From the NCBI GenBank assembly GCA_002726655.1, contig PBRP01000055.1, positions 8,798 to 52,009 on the forward strand: a DNA stretch of 43,212 bases. The letters are read 5' to 3'. The position numbers were made by a program, and so were the translations under genes. Within the stretch, counting starts at the first letter, position 1. Every line of letters begins with the position of its first letter. Source of the stretch: Gammaproteobacteria bacterium. Its GTDB lineage: Bacteria > Pseudomonadota > Gammaproteobacteria > Pseudomonadales > Azotimanducaceae. Under the pieces are notes generated by a model. It saw only the letters and a program-made list of their open reading frames with translations. It was not told where the DNA came from and searched no databases. Positions 34,907-43,212 of the stretch are shown here, in pieces.

Positions 34907-35708
34907 TACCCTTAAAGACCGGTGCCTCTTTCTTGACAAAGGCCTGGACAGCTTCCCTGTGATCTTCAGTCATGAAGCAGCGCATCATGTGCATGGCCTC
35001 AAGATCGAACACATCGCTGAGAGATCCATTCTGGGCTGCATTCAGGTTTTTCTTCATGTAGCCAATAGCCGTAGTGGCCAGGCTCGCCAGATGCTCAGCA
35101 TAGGCTTTTGCCTCTGCTTCAAATGTACTTGCACCAGCCACCTTGTTGACAAGTCCCAGTTCAAAGGCCTGCTGGCCTGAGATAATGTCCGCTGTAAAAT
35201 ATAATTCCCGCGCCTTTGCGGCACCCACCAGGTAAGGCAGAAAATAGGATCCGCCATAGTCACCGGGGACTCCAATTTTTGAAAAAGCCGTTGTTATCTT
35301 GGCCGTATCCAAAGCAAATCGCAGATCACAAGCCAGCGCCAGTGACAACCCTGCTCCTGCTGCCGGTCCTGGAATCACCGCGAGTGTTGGTTTGGGCATC
35401 TCATGCAATGTGCGGCTGAGTTCCATTCCGCTTCGCAGACCCTGAACACGCTCTTCGAGGCTGAGTGGTTCACTCTTGTTTCCACTACCCGCATCACTGG
35501 CAAAACCCTTGACGTCACCCCCGGCGCAAAAAGCACCACCGGCACCTGTGAGCACTAGAGCCCGAACATTCCTGTCCGCCGCAACCCTTGACACAGCTTC
35601 ATGGAGAGCAGTCATCATAGGCCCGCTCATGGCATTGCGTGCCTCAGGGCGATTCATGGTCAAGGTACAGACACCATTTTCAAATGTTTCTATTAAGTCT
35701 TCAGACAT
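34902..35708 (-). CDS. Enoyl-CoA hydratase/isomerase-family protein (isomerase-like)
   Basis: A 268-residue crotonase. The oxyanion-hole segment GAGGAFCAGGDVKGF (55-69) and AGAGLSLALACDLRF are present. The two hydratase glutamate positions carry Ser122 and Phe142, whereas Asp150 in GVPGDYGGSYFLPYLVG is well placed to act as a base, as in PaaG-like isomerases. Double-bond isomerisation is therefore likelier than hydration. An insertion SDAGSGNKSEP follows the first motif. The gene converges on the paired dehydrogenases and has no close same-strand neighbour. A weak CGGAT precedes the ATG. Confidence 0.92.
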   Translation of the reverse strand: MSEDLIETFENGVCTLTMNRPEARNAMSGPMMTALHEAVSRVAADRNVRALVLTGAGGAFCAGGDVKGFASDAGSGNKSEPLSLEERVQGLRSGMELSRTLHEMPKPTLAVIPGPAAGAGLSLALACDLRFALDTAKITTAFSKIGVPGDYGGSYFLPYLVGAAKARELYFTADIISGQQAFELGLVNKVAGASTFEAEAKAYAEHLASLATTAIGYMKKNLNAAQNGSLSDVFDLEAMHMMRCFMTEDHREAVQAFVKKEAPVFKGK

Positions 35709-35838
35709 GTCAATCCGATTTCAGTTATGGGAGCAGAGAATAGTATGAGAAAAACAAGCTCCCGCCAAGTGCTTGGATGGAAGAACCCACTCATCCCGAT
35801 CTGAGGACCCGGTCTACCCAAATTTGTATAATTGTCGA

Positions 35839-36063
35839 ATGGCAGGCTTTCGCAAAGTTACTCCCGGCGTATTCGATGCTGCAGTAATGGCATTCAGTGT
35901 TCGCGATGAACATGATTTTCTGGAATCTCGTTTCCTGGATCGAAACGGTCAGGTCGTCGCGAAGGTTATTCGATTCCTAGATGATGACGAGGAACTGCTA
36001 CCCGAAGCAGACCTGCTGATCGCTGATCCTTTGCCTCGTACTGGAATCGGAAAAACTTCCTAA
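35839..36063 (+). CDS. Small hypothetical protein, doubtful
   Basis: An ORF of 74 codons from an ATG at 35839, also open upstream to a TTG at 35773. The product is acidic, soluble and unrecognised (MAGFRKVTPGVFDAAVMA at the start). No ribosome site is seen. A consensus TATAAT at 35827-35832 lies so close that transcription would start at about the ATG itself, which would mean a leaderless message if real, but no matching -35 box was found. The rest of the 35709-36254 interval shows nothing I can assign. This ORF may be chance. Confidence 0.35.
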   Translation: MAGFRKVTPGVFDAAVMAFSVRDEHDFLESRFLDRNGQVVAKVIRFLDDDEELLPEADLLIADPLPRTGIGKTS

Positions 36064-36107
36064 TTGCTTGAAAGACCACCTTAGCCACATCCCGGCACAC
36101 AAATTCA

Positions 36108-36139
<32 letters not shown>

Positions 36140-36254
36140 AGTTCACAATTATTTATTGCGAGAGGACCAAGGTGGAATGCTTATTATACAGCAACCCGAT
36201 CTTGTTGGATATTGGCCAGGACCGACGATAGTGGTGCAATCCGCTACCTCCGAA

Positions 36255-36938
36255 TCACCCCATGGCCAGGCTGTTTACCCAATGCTCTTCTGAGACGATA
36301 GCGATAGGATGGCCCAGTTGTTTAAGTTCGACGCCTTTTTCTATGCTGCGACCAAAGGTCGTATGAATCCAGTCCGGGCTGCATAATTCCCCAATAACCA
36401 GGTAATCTGTCTCCTGACCCGGCATCTGCACTACGTCACCACCCATTTCCGTGATGGTTTCCTCGCAATCAAATTTTGACCCAAACACGAATCTACCTGT
36501 CAGGCAAAAAGTCTTTCCTGAAAAGTCTATGCTGGGTGCCGGTTTATCCAGTGGCAGCGTCGTGGGTCTGTTCGGTTCCTGGTACAAGGCGCTCTCACCC
36601 GTCAAATCACGAAGCGTTTCCAATAGTTCCTGCTGCTCGTCTTCACTGAGTATTCCATCTTTAAGCATTTCGACCAGCCGCACATAGAGCACGTTGACGG
36701 GCCACTTAACAGCAATCTCGCGATGATTCTCGATCCATTGCGCTATGAATATCGCTTCGTTCTCATCAACCACGCCATCCGCAATAACACCCCTGCTGAT
36801 ACCTATCAATTCATCAATAAGCCGATCCTGCACCCGACCAGCATTTCTTGATCTTGTCGTTTTTCCCACTGCCAACCTCCTTGAACCTACTTCGGCGTCA
36901 TCTCTTGCATAGCCGCCTGTTGCTGCCAGGTTGCTCAT
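36255..36938 (-). CDS. BRCT-domain protein with possible TerB-like N-terminal region
   Basis: A 227-residue protein. The N-terminal part (about 35-115) is helical with GVIADGVVDENEAIFIAQWIE and MLKDGILSEDEQQELLETL, paired acidic helices like those of TerB-like domains. The C-terminal part (about 135-227) is a BRCT domain close to that of NAD-dependent DNA ligase: FSGKTFCLTGRFVFGSK, ITEMGGDVV, DYLVIGE, then EEHW. BRCT modules bind DNA ends, phosphopeptides or partner proteins, so a role near DNA replication or repair is possible. No ligase or nuclease domain is present. It stands next to the nitroreductase gene on the same strand, 38 bp downstream. Confidence 0.85.
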   Translation of the reverse strand: MSNLAATGGYARDDAEVGSRRLAVGKTTRSRNAGRVQDRLIDELIGISRGVIADGVVDENEAIFIAQWIENHREIAVKWPVNVLYVRLVEMLKDGILSEDEQQELLETLRDLTGESALYQEPNRPTTLPLDKPAPSIDFSGKTFCLTGRFVFGSKFDCEETITEMGGDVVQMPGQETDYLVIGELCSPDWIHTTFGRSIEKGVELKQLGHPIAIVSEEHWVNSLAMG

Positions 36939-36976
36939 ATCTCATTAAAATCCCATTAAGATCGAAGCACCAGTTT

Positions 36977-37531
36977 TCAGTCGGCGGTCCACGCCGTGAC
37001 ATACTTACCGGGGTCAATCAACTCTTTGGATTCGACGTTACTATCGTTCTCACCAAGGTACAGGAATCCCGCGATTTTCTCTTTTTCAGCCAAACCCAGA
37101 CCATCACACACGACCCTGCTGTAAGCCATACTGCCGACTCTCCATTTAGCGCCCACTCCCTGCGCATATGCCGCTAACAACATGTTTTGCTTTACCGCGC
37201 CAGTAGACAGCAATCTCTCCACCTCAGACACCTTAGCGCGCTTAGTAACACAAACCACGACTATCAGTGGCGCGCGCAGGGGTTTGTTCCTGATTTTCTC
37301 CAGGGCTGATGAGCCTAATGACGAATCCTCGGTCAACTTTGCGCGGGCGTACAGTGCACCCAGATTTTGCCTCGCATCACCGCTGATGGTGAGGAAACGC
37401 CATAATCCCACGTGTTTATGATCCGGCACTTGCAGAGCCGCCAGGACAATGTTCTCCAGTACTGCCGAGTCAACTTCCCCAGACAAACTGGAAGACGACA
37501 CCTGACCATAAATTGCCTCTAGTGCTTCCAC
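36977..37531 (-). CDS. Nitroreductase-family flavoprotein, YdjA-like
   Basis: An FMN-dependent oxidoreductase of 184 residues if read from the GTG at 37531, giving an N-terminus MEALEAIYGQ like the YdjA family, which is about 183 residues long. The frame is open further upstream to 37633, but that part looks unlike the family. Visible landmarks are VPDHKHVGLWRF (phosphate and substrate region), RAPLIVVVC, then AVKQNMLLAAYAQGVGAKWRVG and LGLAEKEKIAGFLYLGE. YdjA-type enzymes reduce nitro compounds or quinones with NAD(P)H; the physiological substrate is unknown. It is divergent from the acyltransferase gene. Confidence 0.88.
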   Translation of the reverse strand: MEALEAIYGQVSSSSLSGEVDSAVLENIVLAALQVPDHKHVGLWRFLTISGDARQNLGALYARAKLTEDSSLGSSALEKIRNKPLRAPLIVVVCVTKRAKVSEVERLLSTGAVKQNMLLAAYAQGVGAKWRVGSMAYSRVVCDGLGLAEKEKIAGFLYLGENDSNVESKELIDPGKYVTAWTAD

Positions 37532-37655
37532 CCGATACTCAAATATGCTGAAGTTACCGCTACCATACTTGAAACATGCTCCAGAGGTAAATGCTCTGGT
37601 TGCACAGAGGACGGCTTCTATTGCTAGAATCAAGCTTTACACGGATTATTACTGA

Positions 37656-38378
37656 ATGATTCAAGACCATCGACCTTATGCTGTAAAACGTTTCCTGTAC
37701 CATTTCGAGCGCTGGTACACCGATCATTTTATCTCACCGCAACTAGAGGAACTGGGTCCAGGTCACTGCATGATGAAACCCTGGAACGTGAAGGTTCACG
37801 GCAAACACATACGTATTGGAAATAGCGTGCACATCGTAACCACACCCGACAGGAAGGTTTCACTTTCCACCTGGTCCTTCGACGAACACCAGGGACATAT
37901 CAACATTGGAGATAACGTCCTTCTATGCCCAGGTGTTCGCCTCGACTCTGCCAGCGAAATCAATGTAGGCGACAACTGTATGTTCGCCGCAGGCAGCTAC
38001 GTGACCGATGCAGACTGGCACGACATATATGATCGCTCCAGGCCTGTCGGTAAGACCAAAATAATTACACTGGCTGAGAATGTGTGGGTTGGGGACGGCG
38101 CTATCGTCTGCAAGGGCGTTACGATCGGCAAGAACAGCGTCATAGGAGCAGGTTCTGTAGTAGCCAGTGACGTCCCCGAGAACTCAATTGCTGCAGGAAA
38201 TCCAGCCAAAGTTGTCAAGCAACTTGACCCTGATAAGGAACTCATCACCCGGTCAAAAATATTTGACGATGTGGAACAACTGGATAAAGAAATGGATGAA
38301 ATTGATCGCATGATGCTCCAACCCAACTCCTATATTGGGTGGATCAGATCAAAAATATTTCCAAAAAGAGGTGACTAG
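37656..38378 (+). CDS. Hexapeptide-repeat (left-handed beta-helix) acyltransferase
   Basis: A 240-residue acetyl/acyltransferase of the LacA/WcaF/NodL type. Hexapeptide repeats run from about residue 45 to 185 (for example INIGDNVLLCPGVRL, INVGDNCMFAAGSYV, VWVGDGAIVCKGVTIG). The loop DADWHDIYDRSRP supplies the likely catalytic histidine, and SVVASDVPENSIAAGNPAKVVK is the standard end of the helix. A charged helical tail follows (about 195-240). It probably acetylates a sugar, polysaccharide or small molecule with acetyl-CoA. No glycan gene cluster is adjacent and no clear ribosome site was seen. Confidence 0.93.
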   Translation: MIQDHRPYAVKRFLYHFERWYTDHFISPQLEELGPGHCMMKPWNVKVHGKHIRIGNSVHIVTTPDRKVSLSTWSFDEHQGHINIGDNVLLCPGVRLDSASEINVGDNCMFAAGSYVTDADWHDIYDRSRPVGKTKIITLAENVWVGDGAIVCKGVTIGKNSVIGAGSVVASDVPENSIAAGNPAKVVKQLDPDKELITRSKIFDDVEQLDKEMDEIDRMMLQPNSYIGWIRSKIFPKRGD

Positions 38379-38417
38379 CCTGGTGCAAAATCCTTAAGCC
38401 CAATTTGGGCACAGGTA

Positions 38418-39236
38418 TTATTGTCGCCAGACCCTGACCTCAGCCGGTAGTGCCTCCTCATGAGTTCGATGCGAATTGATATCAATCCCACCTCTCCTCG
38501 CAAAGCTGGCGCTCACCGCAAGCCGCTCAGGCGAACAGCGGTTCATGACATCAACGAATATTCGCTCGGTAATCTGTTCGGCAAATTCTTCATGCTCCCG
38601 GTACGACACAAGATATTTCAGCAAACCCTCGTGACTAATACTATTGCCATTGTATTGAATCAGGATACTCGCACTGTCCGGCTGCCCCGTTAGCGGGCAC
38701 AGCGATTTAAACAGGTGCGTAAAAACGGATTCTCTAACGATGGTGGAGCTCTCAACCTCAATGAAATCCGGATTCCAGTAATATTCCGAAATTTCCACGT
38801 CCAGGTTGTCCAGGCTGTTACCTACCAGTGAACCAAGCCCGACATGTTGGACCTGTTCTGGTGTCATAAAAGAAACACTGACCGGGGCGCGTGCAGCAAG
38901 CGTCAGGTCAGATTCCAGTGTGGAGATAACTTCGTTTCGATGATTAAAGGGGGTATTGCAGTAGGAGCCCAGATAAAGCTTCAGGGATCGTGATTCAATC
39001 AAATTAGGCGAATTACCTGGTATCTGGAACTGAGCCAGTACTGCTTCTGGTTTGCCTTTTCCGTCAACCCAGGAAAATTCATATGCGTTCCAGATATCCA
39101 TTCCTTTGAATGGCAATGAGGTCTCAATGATGCCCAGCTTCTTTCGCTGTTCCTCTCTAGGAATAGACTGCAGTAAAGAAGGCGTATACGTGGTTATGTT
39201 CTCCACCTTTCTTCCAACCTCCATTTCATCAGCCAT
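38418..39236 (-). CDS. queF: NADPH-dependent 7-cyano-7-deazaguanine reductase
   Basis: A 272-residue long-type (YqcD-like) QueF that reduces preQ0 to preQ1 in queuosine biosynthesis. The C-terminal catalytic half shows the nucleophile Cys180 in SLCPLTGQPD with Asp187, and YRSHEEFAEQ-like YREHEEFAEQITERIF. The QueF motif is ESRSLKLYL (81-89), with Arg where Lys is usual. The full-length two-domain arrangement is typical of gammaproteobacteria. It stands alone, with no other queuosine gene beside it, which is common for queF. Confidence 0.96.
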   Translation of the reverse strand: MADEMEVGRKVENITTYTPSLLQSIPREEQRKKLGIIETSLPFKGMDIWNAYEFSWVDGKGKPEAVLAQFQIPGNSPNLIESRSLKLYLGSYCNTPFNHRNEVISTLESDLTLAARAPVSVSFMTPEQVQHVGLGSLVGNSLDNLDVEISEYYWNPDFIEVESSTIVRESVFTHLFKSLCPLTGQPDSASILIQYNGNSISHEGLLKYLVSYREHEEFAEQITERIFVDVMNRCSPERLAVSASFARRGGIDINSHRTHEEALPAEVRVWRQ

Positions 39237-39363
39237 AGATTAAAGCTCCCAAACATGGGTATCCAAGCGACCCAGTTCACTTTATACGAACCCATTTGTC
39301 AATAAATAACGCTCTGCAGCACCAGTGTTGGCACAACTGGTCGAAATTCAGCGATGAGACGTC

Positions 39364-41463
39364 TTGCAAAATGTCTCTTCGCTTCTACTTAGGAAGTTAT
39401 ATAATGGCGTGCTTTTCGGAATCTACGCTACTTTTATGTCTGCTGTACTGCTCCTGCTCACCATTTTTCTTCTTTCTCCAGAAATATTCAGCAACCCTCT
39501 TGAAGAAATTGTGGTGACTGCTACAAGAAATAAACAAGCGGTTGGCAGCCTGTCCTCCAACATTTCCACGATCAATTCAGCCAGCATCGATTCCGTCAAT
39601 CACACCCACATCAACGAAGTGATGCAGCGAATAGCGGGCACCTGGATCAGCAGGGGCAACGGACAAGAACACCTGACCGCCATTCGTTCACCGGTGCTAA
39701 CTGGAGCCGGTGGATGTGGAGCATTCCTGATGTCACAGGATGGTATTTCCGTTCATGCTTCGGGCTTCTGTAACGTCAACGAACTGTTAGAATCCCATAG
39801 CGAGGTTGCTGAACGGATTGAGGTCGTCAAGGGGCCTGGATCAGCACTACATGGTTCCAATGCCATGCACGGTCTGGTCAATGTACTTACGCCTGCAATC
39901 TCAACCCCTGGATCCCGACTGCAGTTGGAAGCAGGTGGGCACGCATACACCCGTGTCAAACTAAATCATCGCAGAGAGAACTGGCGAGTTGATTTTAGCG
40001 GCACTACCGATGATGGCTACAAGGACGACTCAGGGTTCGGGCAACAAAAATTGACTGCCAAATTTCGGGGCGATCTTACTGATTTTAGTGCTACAACAAC
40101 CTTTTCATATACCAACCTAAACCAGGAAACCGCAGGTTTTGTTCAGGGCGTCAGCGCCTATAAAGTATCAAGTTTGAAGAAGACTAACCCGAACCCGGAG
40201 GCCTTTCGCGATGTGCGATCTGCGCGGATAAATTCAAGATTAGAGAAACAGCTTGCTGATGACCATTTACTCACTATCACCCCCTACGCCCGCCACATAG
40301 ACATGACATTTTTGCAGCATTTTCTGCCGGGGCAGGCAAGAGAAGAGAATGGTCACACCAGCATCGGCATACAAACAAGCCTATACAATGGGAATAGCTG
40401 GGTTATTGGTTTTGATGGTGAAATAACGAGGGGCTTCCTCAAGGAAACTCAGGCTGAAGCAACTCAGGGGAGTCCATTCCTGGTGGCAACGATTCCACAG
40501 GGGGATCACTATGATTACAAGGTAGATGCCAATACGGTTGCCTTTTTTGCTCAATATAACCTATCACTTTCCAACAAGACCAACCTGATCTTTGGCTCTA
40601 GACTCGAACGAGTGTCTTTCGACTACGACAACGAGATCCTGGATGGCCGCGCCCGGGCGGATGGAAGCAGTTGCAGCTTCGGCGGCTGCCGTTTCAGCCG
40701 ACCAGCGGACAGGGACGATTCGTTCACAAACTTCTCACCAAAGCTGGGGCTGATTCATCTGTTCAGTGACAACCACCAGTTGTACCTCCAATTAGCACAG
40801 GGATTCAGGGCACCTCAGGCAACGGAGTTATATCGTCTACAGGCAGGTCAAACAGTCAGCACGATAGATTCCGAGGAGCTTGACAGCCTGGAGTTTGGTC
40901 TCCGAGGCGGGAACAACAATACCTCCTACGATGTTTCTATCTACACCATGACCAAGGACAATTTTGTCTTTCGTGACAACAACCGCAGCAATGTAGATAA
41001 CGGTGAAACCTCCCATCAAGGTGTTGAACTCACTTTGCGATGGCAGGTTTCCGACACCATATCCAGCAACCTGTTCTGGAGCCTGGCCAGACATCAATAC
41101 GAGAATAATCCTGCATTAGTAAGTACACCTATATCAGGCAACGATATAGACACGGCCCCGAGGACAATGGGGTCATTCAACATTACCTGGCAACCAGGAG
41201 CCAGAAGCTGGTCCGCAGAGTTCGAGTGGGTTCATCTCGGGGACTACTACACGGATCCACAGAACACGACCAAATATGAGGGTCACGATCTCCTTAACCT
41301 GCGTTTTTCATTCGATTTCACCACCAGGTGGACTGGATTTCTTCGCCTAATGAATCTGACAGATACGGACTACGCGGAGCGGGCAGACTTCGGGTTCGGC
41401 AATGAAAGGTATTTCATCGGCGAGCCAATTTCACTGTACCTGGGAGTTCGACACTCCCTCTAG
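39364..41463 (+). CDS. TonB-dependent outer-membrane receptor
   Basis: An outer-membrane transporter of up to 699 residues. An N-terminal signal region is followed by a TonB box-like EEIVVTATR, the plug domain (EVMQRIAGTWISRGNG, ERIEVVKGPGSALHGSNAMHGLVNVLTP) and a barrel ending YLGVRHSL. Its ligand is not evident; siderophores, cobalamin or other scarce solutes are possible. Two cysteines in the plug (GGCGAF and SGFCNV) may form a disulfide. The start is uncertain: TTG at 39364, GTG at 39409 and ATG at 39436 are all in frame, and the best ribosome-site/ATG pair (AGGAAG, ATG at 39404) is out of frame. The longest form gives a plausible signal peptide with Arg10-Lys11. Confidence 0.93.
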   Translation: MQNVSSLLLRKLYNGVLFGIYATFMSAVLLLLTIFLLSPEIFSNPLEEIVVTATRNKQAVGSLSSNISTINSASIDSVNHTHINEVMQRIAGTWISRGNGQEHLTAIRSPVLTGAGGCGAFLMSQDGISVHASGFCNVNELLESHSEVAERIEVVKGPGSALHGSNAMHGLVNVLTPAISTPGSRLQLEAGGHAYTRVKLNHRRENWRVDFSGTTDDGYKDDSGFGQQKLTAKFRGDLTDFSATTTFSYTNLNQETAGFVQGVSAYKVSSLKKTNPNPEAFRDVRSARINSRLEKQLADDHLLTITPYARHIDMTFLQHFLPGQAREENGHTSIGIQTSLYNGNSWVIGFDGEITRGFLKETQAEATQGSPFLVATIPQGDHYDYKVDANTVAFFAQYNLSLSNKTNLIFGSRLERVSFDYDNEILDGRARADGSSCSFGGCRFSRPADRDDSFTNFSPKLGLIHLFSDNHQLYLQLAQGFRAPQATELYRLQAGQTVSTIDSEELDSLEFGLRGGNNNTSYDVSIYTMTKDNFVFRDNNRSNVDNGETSHQGVELTLRWQVSDTISSNLFWSLARHQYENNPALVSTPISGNDIDTAPRTMGSFNITWQPGARSWSAEFEWVHLGDYYTDPQNTTKYEGHDLLNLRFSFDFTTRWTGFLRLMNLTDTDYAERADFGFGNERYFIGEPISLYLGVRHSL

Positions 41464-41491
41464 CAGGTTGCTTTTCAGCAGCCTGCTAGAG
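41458..41491. terminator. Hairpin at the end of the TonB-receptor gene
   Basis: CTCTAGCAGGTTGCT (41458-41472) pairs over 15 bp, one wobble included, with AGCAGCCTGCTAGAG (41477-41491) around a TTTC loop. It includes the stop codon. No long T-tract follows, so it may act as a weak terminator or stabilise the mRNA end. Confidence 0.5.
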
Positions 41492-41545
41492 CATGCTTTA
41501 TTCCTCCTGGTAACTGGGTTACATTCTTCCAATACATTTCGCTAG

Positions 41546-42664
<1,119 letters not shown>

Positions 42665-42734
42665 CAGGCTCTTGTCCAAAGCCAAGAACTGGAGCACCAG
42701 GTCTGGGTAAACCGAAATTCAGTAAATACCCGGC

Positions 42735-42884
42735 TTACTTATCCTTGCGCCTATCATCATTCTTCCTTCTGGAGTCGGGTTCCGTTTCAACCCTGCCTGA
42801 CCCGCGGCGATCATCATTGGTATCTCGCCGGTCTTTATTCCCGCTCCTTTTTTCTACACCATCCTTTTTTGAACGATCACCCAT
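42735..42884 (-). CDS. Highly charged 49-residue protein
   Basis: A short ORF with strong start signals: GGAGG lies 7 nt before the ATG at 42884, and a sigma70-like promoter is found upstream. The 49-residue product is almost entirely hydrophilic (MGDRSKKDGVEKRSGNKD at the start) and contains repeated D-x-R-R elements (KDRRD, DDRRG, DDRRKD) with a net basic character and no hydrophobic core, so it is likely disordered and may bind nucleic acid. I recognise no family. The R-R-x-x-x-D-R-R pattern also occurs as linkers in PilZ and related proteins. It lies between frmA and tRNA-Glu. Confidence 0.65.
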   Translation of the reverse strand: MGDRSKKDGVEKRSGNKDRRDTNDDRRGSGRVETEPDSRRKNDDRRKDK

Positions 42885-42911
42885 ATCTAGCCTCCAATAA
42901 TCGAGCAATAC

Positions 42912-42940
42912 AACCTAGAGAATTACGAGGATACTGTCAA
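42912..42940 (-). promoter_or_regulatory. Sigma70-like promoter for the 49-residue gene
   Basis: On the minus strand TTGACA (42940-42935) is followed after 17 bp by TAGGTT (42917-42912), about 28 bp upstream of the ATG at 42884. The -35 box is consensus and the -10 matches 3 of 6. Confidence 0.5.
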
Positions 42941-43020
42941 ACTTCCTCGACAATTGGCACTCCTGAAATTCGGTAGATTCAATTGCAATAAGCTCAATTG
43001 CCATAGGTAGACTCAATCGC

Positions 43021-43049
43021 TTGACGAAGTCGCCTAAGATACATAGAAT
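43021..43049 (+). promoter_or_regulatory. Promoter of tRNA-Glu
   Basis: TTGACG (43021-43026) and TAGAAT (43044-43049) with exactly 17 bp between them, 21 bp before the tRNA. The GC-rich stretch right after the -10 box (CGCGCC) is typical of stringently controlled stable-RNA promoters. Confidence 0.8.
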
Positions 43050-43070
43050 TCGCGCCTTCGATTGCAGCGT

Positions 43071-43145
<75 letters not shown>

Positions 43146-43146
<1 letters not shown>

Positions 43147-43185
43147 ACGCGCAAGCTGCTGCAGGACAGTAGCTTGCGCGTTTCA
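43146..43185 (+). terminator. Rho-independent terminator of tRNA-Glu
   Basis: AACGCGCAAGCT (43146-43157) pairs perfectly over 12 bp with AGCTTGCGCGTT (43171-43182), around a 13-nt loop. A short T-rich stretch ends the structure. It begins at the last base of the tRNA CCA end. Confidence 0.85.
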
Positions 43186-43212
43186 ATTTAATGTAGCGGC
43201 AGGCCCAGTGAG

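Overview
The window looks like a chromosomal segment of a gammaproteobacterium, probably an uncultured or marine/sediment type. The evidence is the tRNA-Glu, a long-type QueF, a DUF4124 protein, a NirS very close to pseudomonad-type cytochrome cd1, an FNR/DNR-type box and a REP-like palindrome. GC looks moderate. No phage, transposase, CRISPR or rRNA gene was seen. Species cannot be fixed from the sequence alone.

Region 1 (1-771): the 3' end of a CBS-domain protein and a small convergent gene of uncertain family.

Region 2 (946-17712): two divergent operons that together look like one CoA-dependent catabolic system. The minus operon (9564 down to 946) encodes three acyl-CoA dehydrogenases of different subfamilies, three crotonase-fold proteins of which only one keeps both catalytic glutamates, a metal-dependent amidohydrolase, a zinc alcohol dehydrogenase and a TetR regulator. 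The plus operon (9687-17712) encodes a thiolase-fold protein that looks like an Ltp2-type retro-aldolase with its DUF35 partner, a citrate-synthase-fold protein lacking key catalytic residues, two acyl-CoA ligases, a second zinc alcohol dehydrogenase and a NylB-like serine hydrolase. The only intergenic space between the operons holds a perfect 19-bp palindrome (9613-9631) that overlaps a sigma70-like promoter on each strand, so a single operator could control both arms. The inferred route is ligation to CoA, dehydrogenation, hydration or isomerisation, alcohol oxidation, then carbon-carbon cleavage by aldolase/lyase chemistry. The substrate is unknown. This is the best candidate for an undescribed system in the window.

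Region 3 (17729-21944): a small exported DUF4124 protein, a two-domain VOC protein and a large lipoprotein M1 metallopeptidase.

Region 4 (22161-25605): an anaerobic-respiration module. A perfect FNR/DNR-type box precedes a compact NosR/NirI-like flavo-iron-sulfur membrane protein and a complete nirS (NO-forming nitrite reductase). No heme d1 biosynthesis genes are nearby. The module ends at a REP-like palindrome.

Region 5 (25616-35708): a minus-strand operon of an RND/MMPL exporter, a LolA-like protein, an outer-membrane porin-like protein and a pentaheme cytochrome c, followed by a CrtC/AttH-like (DUF7064-type) protein. It diverges from a two-gene acyl-CoA dehydrogenase pair that looks like an alpha2-beta2 enzyme, which converges on a crotonase gene.

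Region 6 (35839-43182): a doubtful small ORF, a protein with a BRCT domain and a possible TerB-like part, a YdjA-like nitroreductase, a hexapeptide acyltransferase, queF, a TonB-dependent receptor, frmA (glutathione-dependent formaldehyde dehydrogenase), a 49-residue highly charged protein, and tRNA-Glu(UUC) with a clear promoter and terminator.
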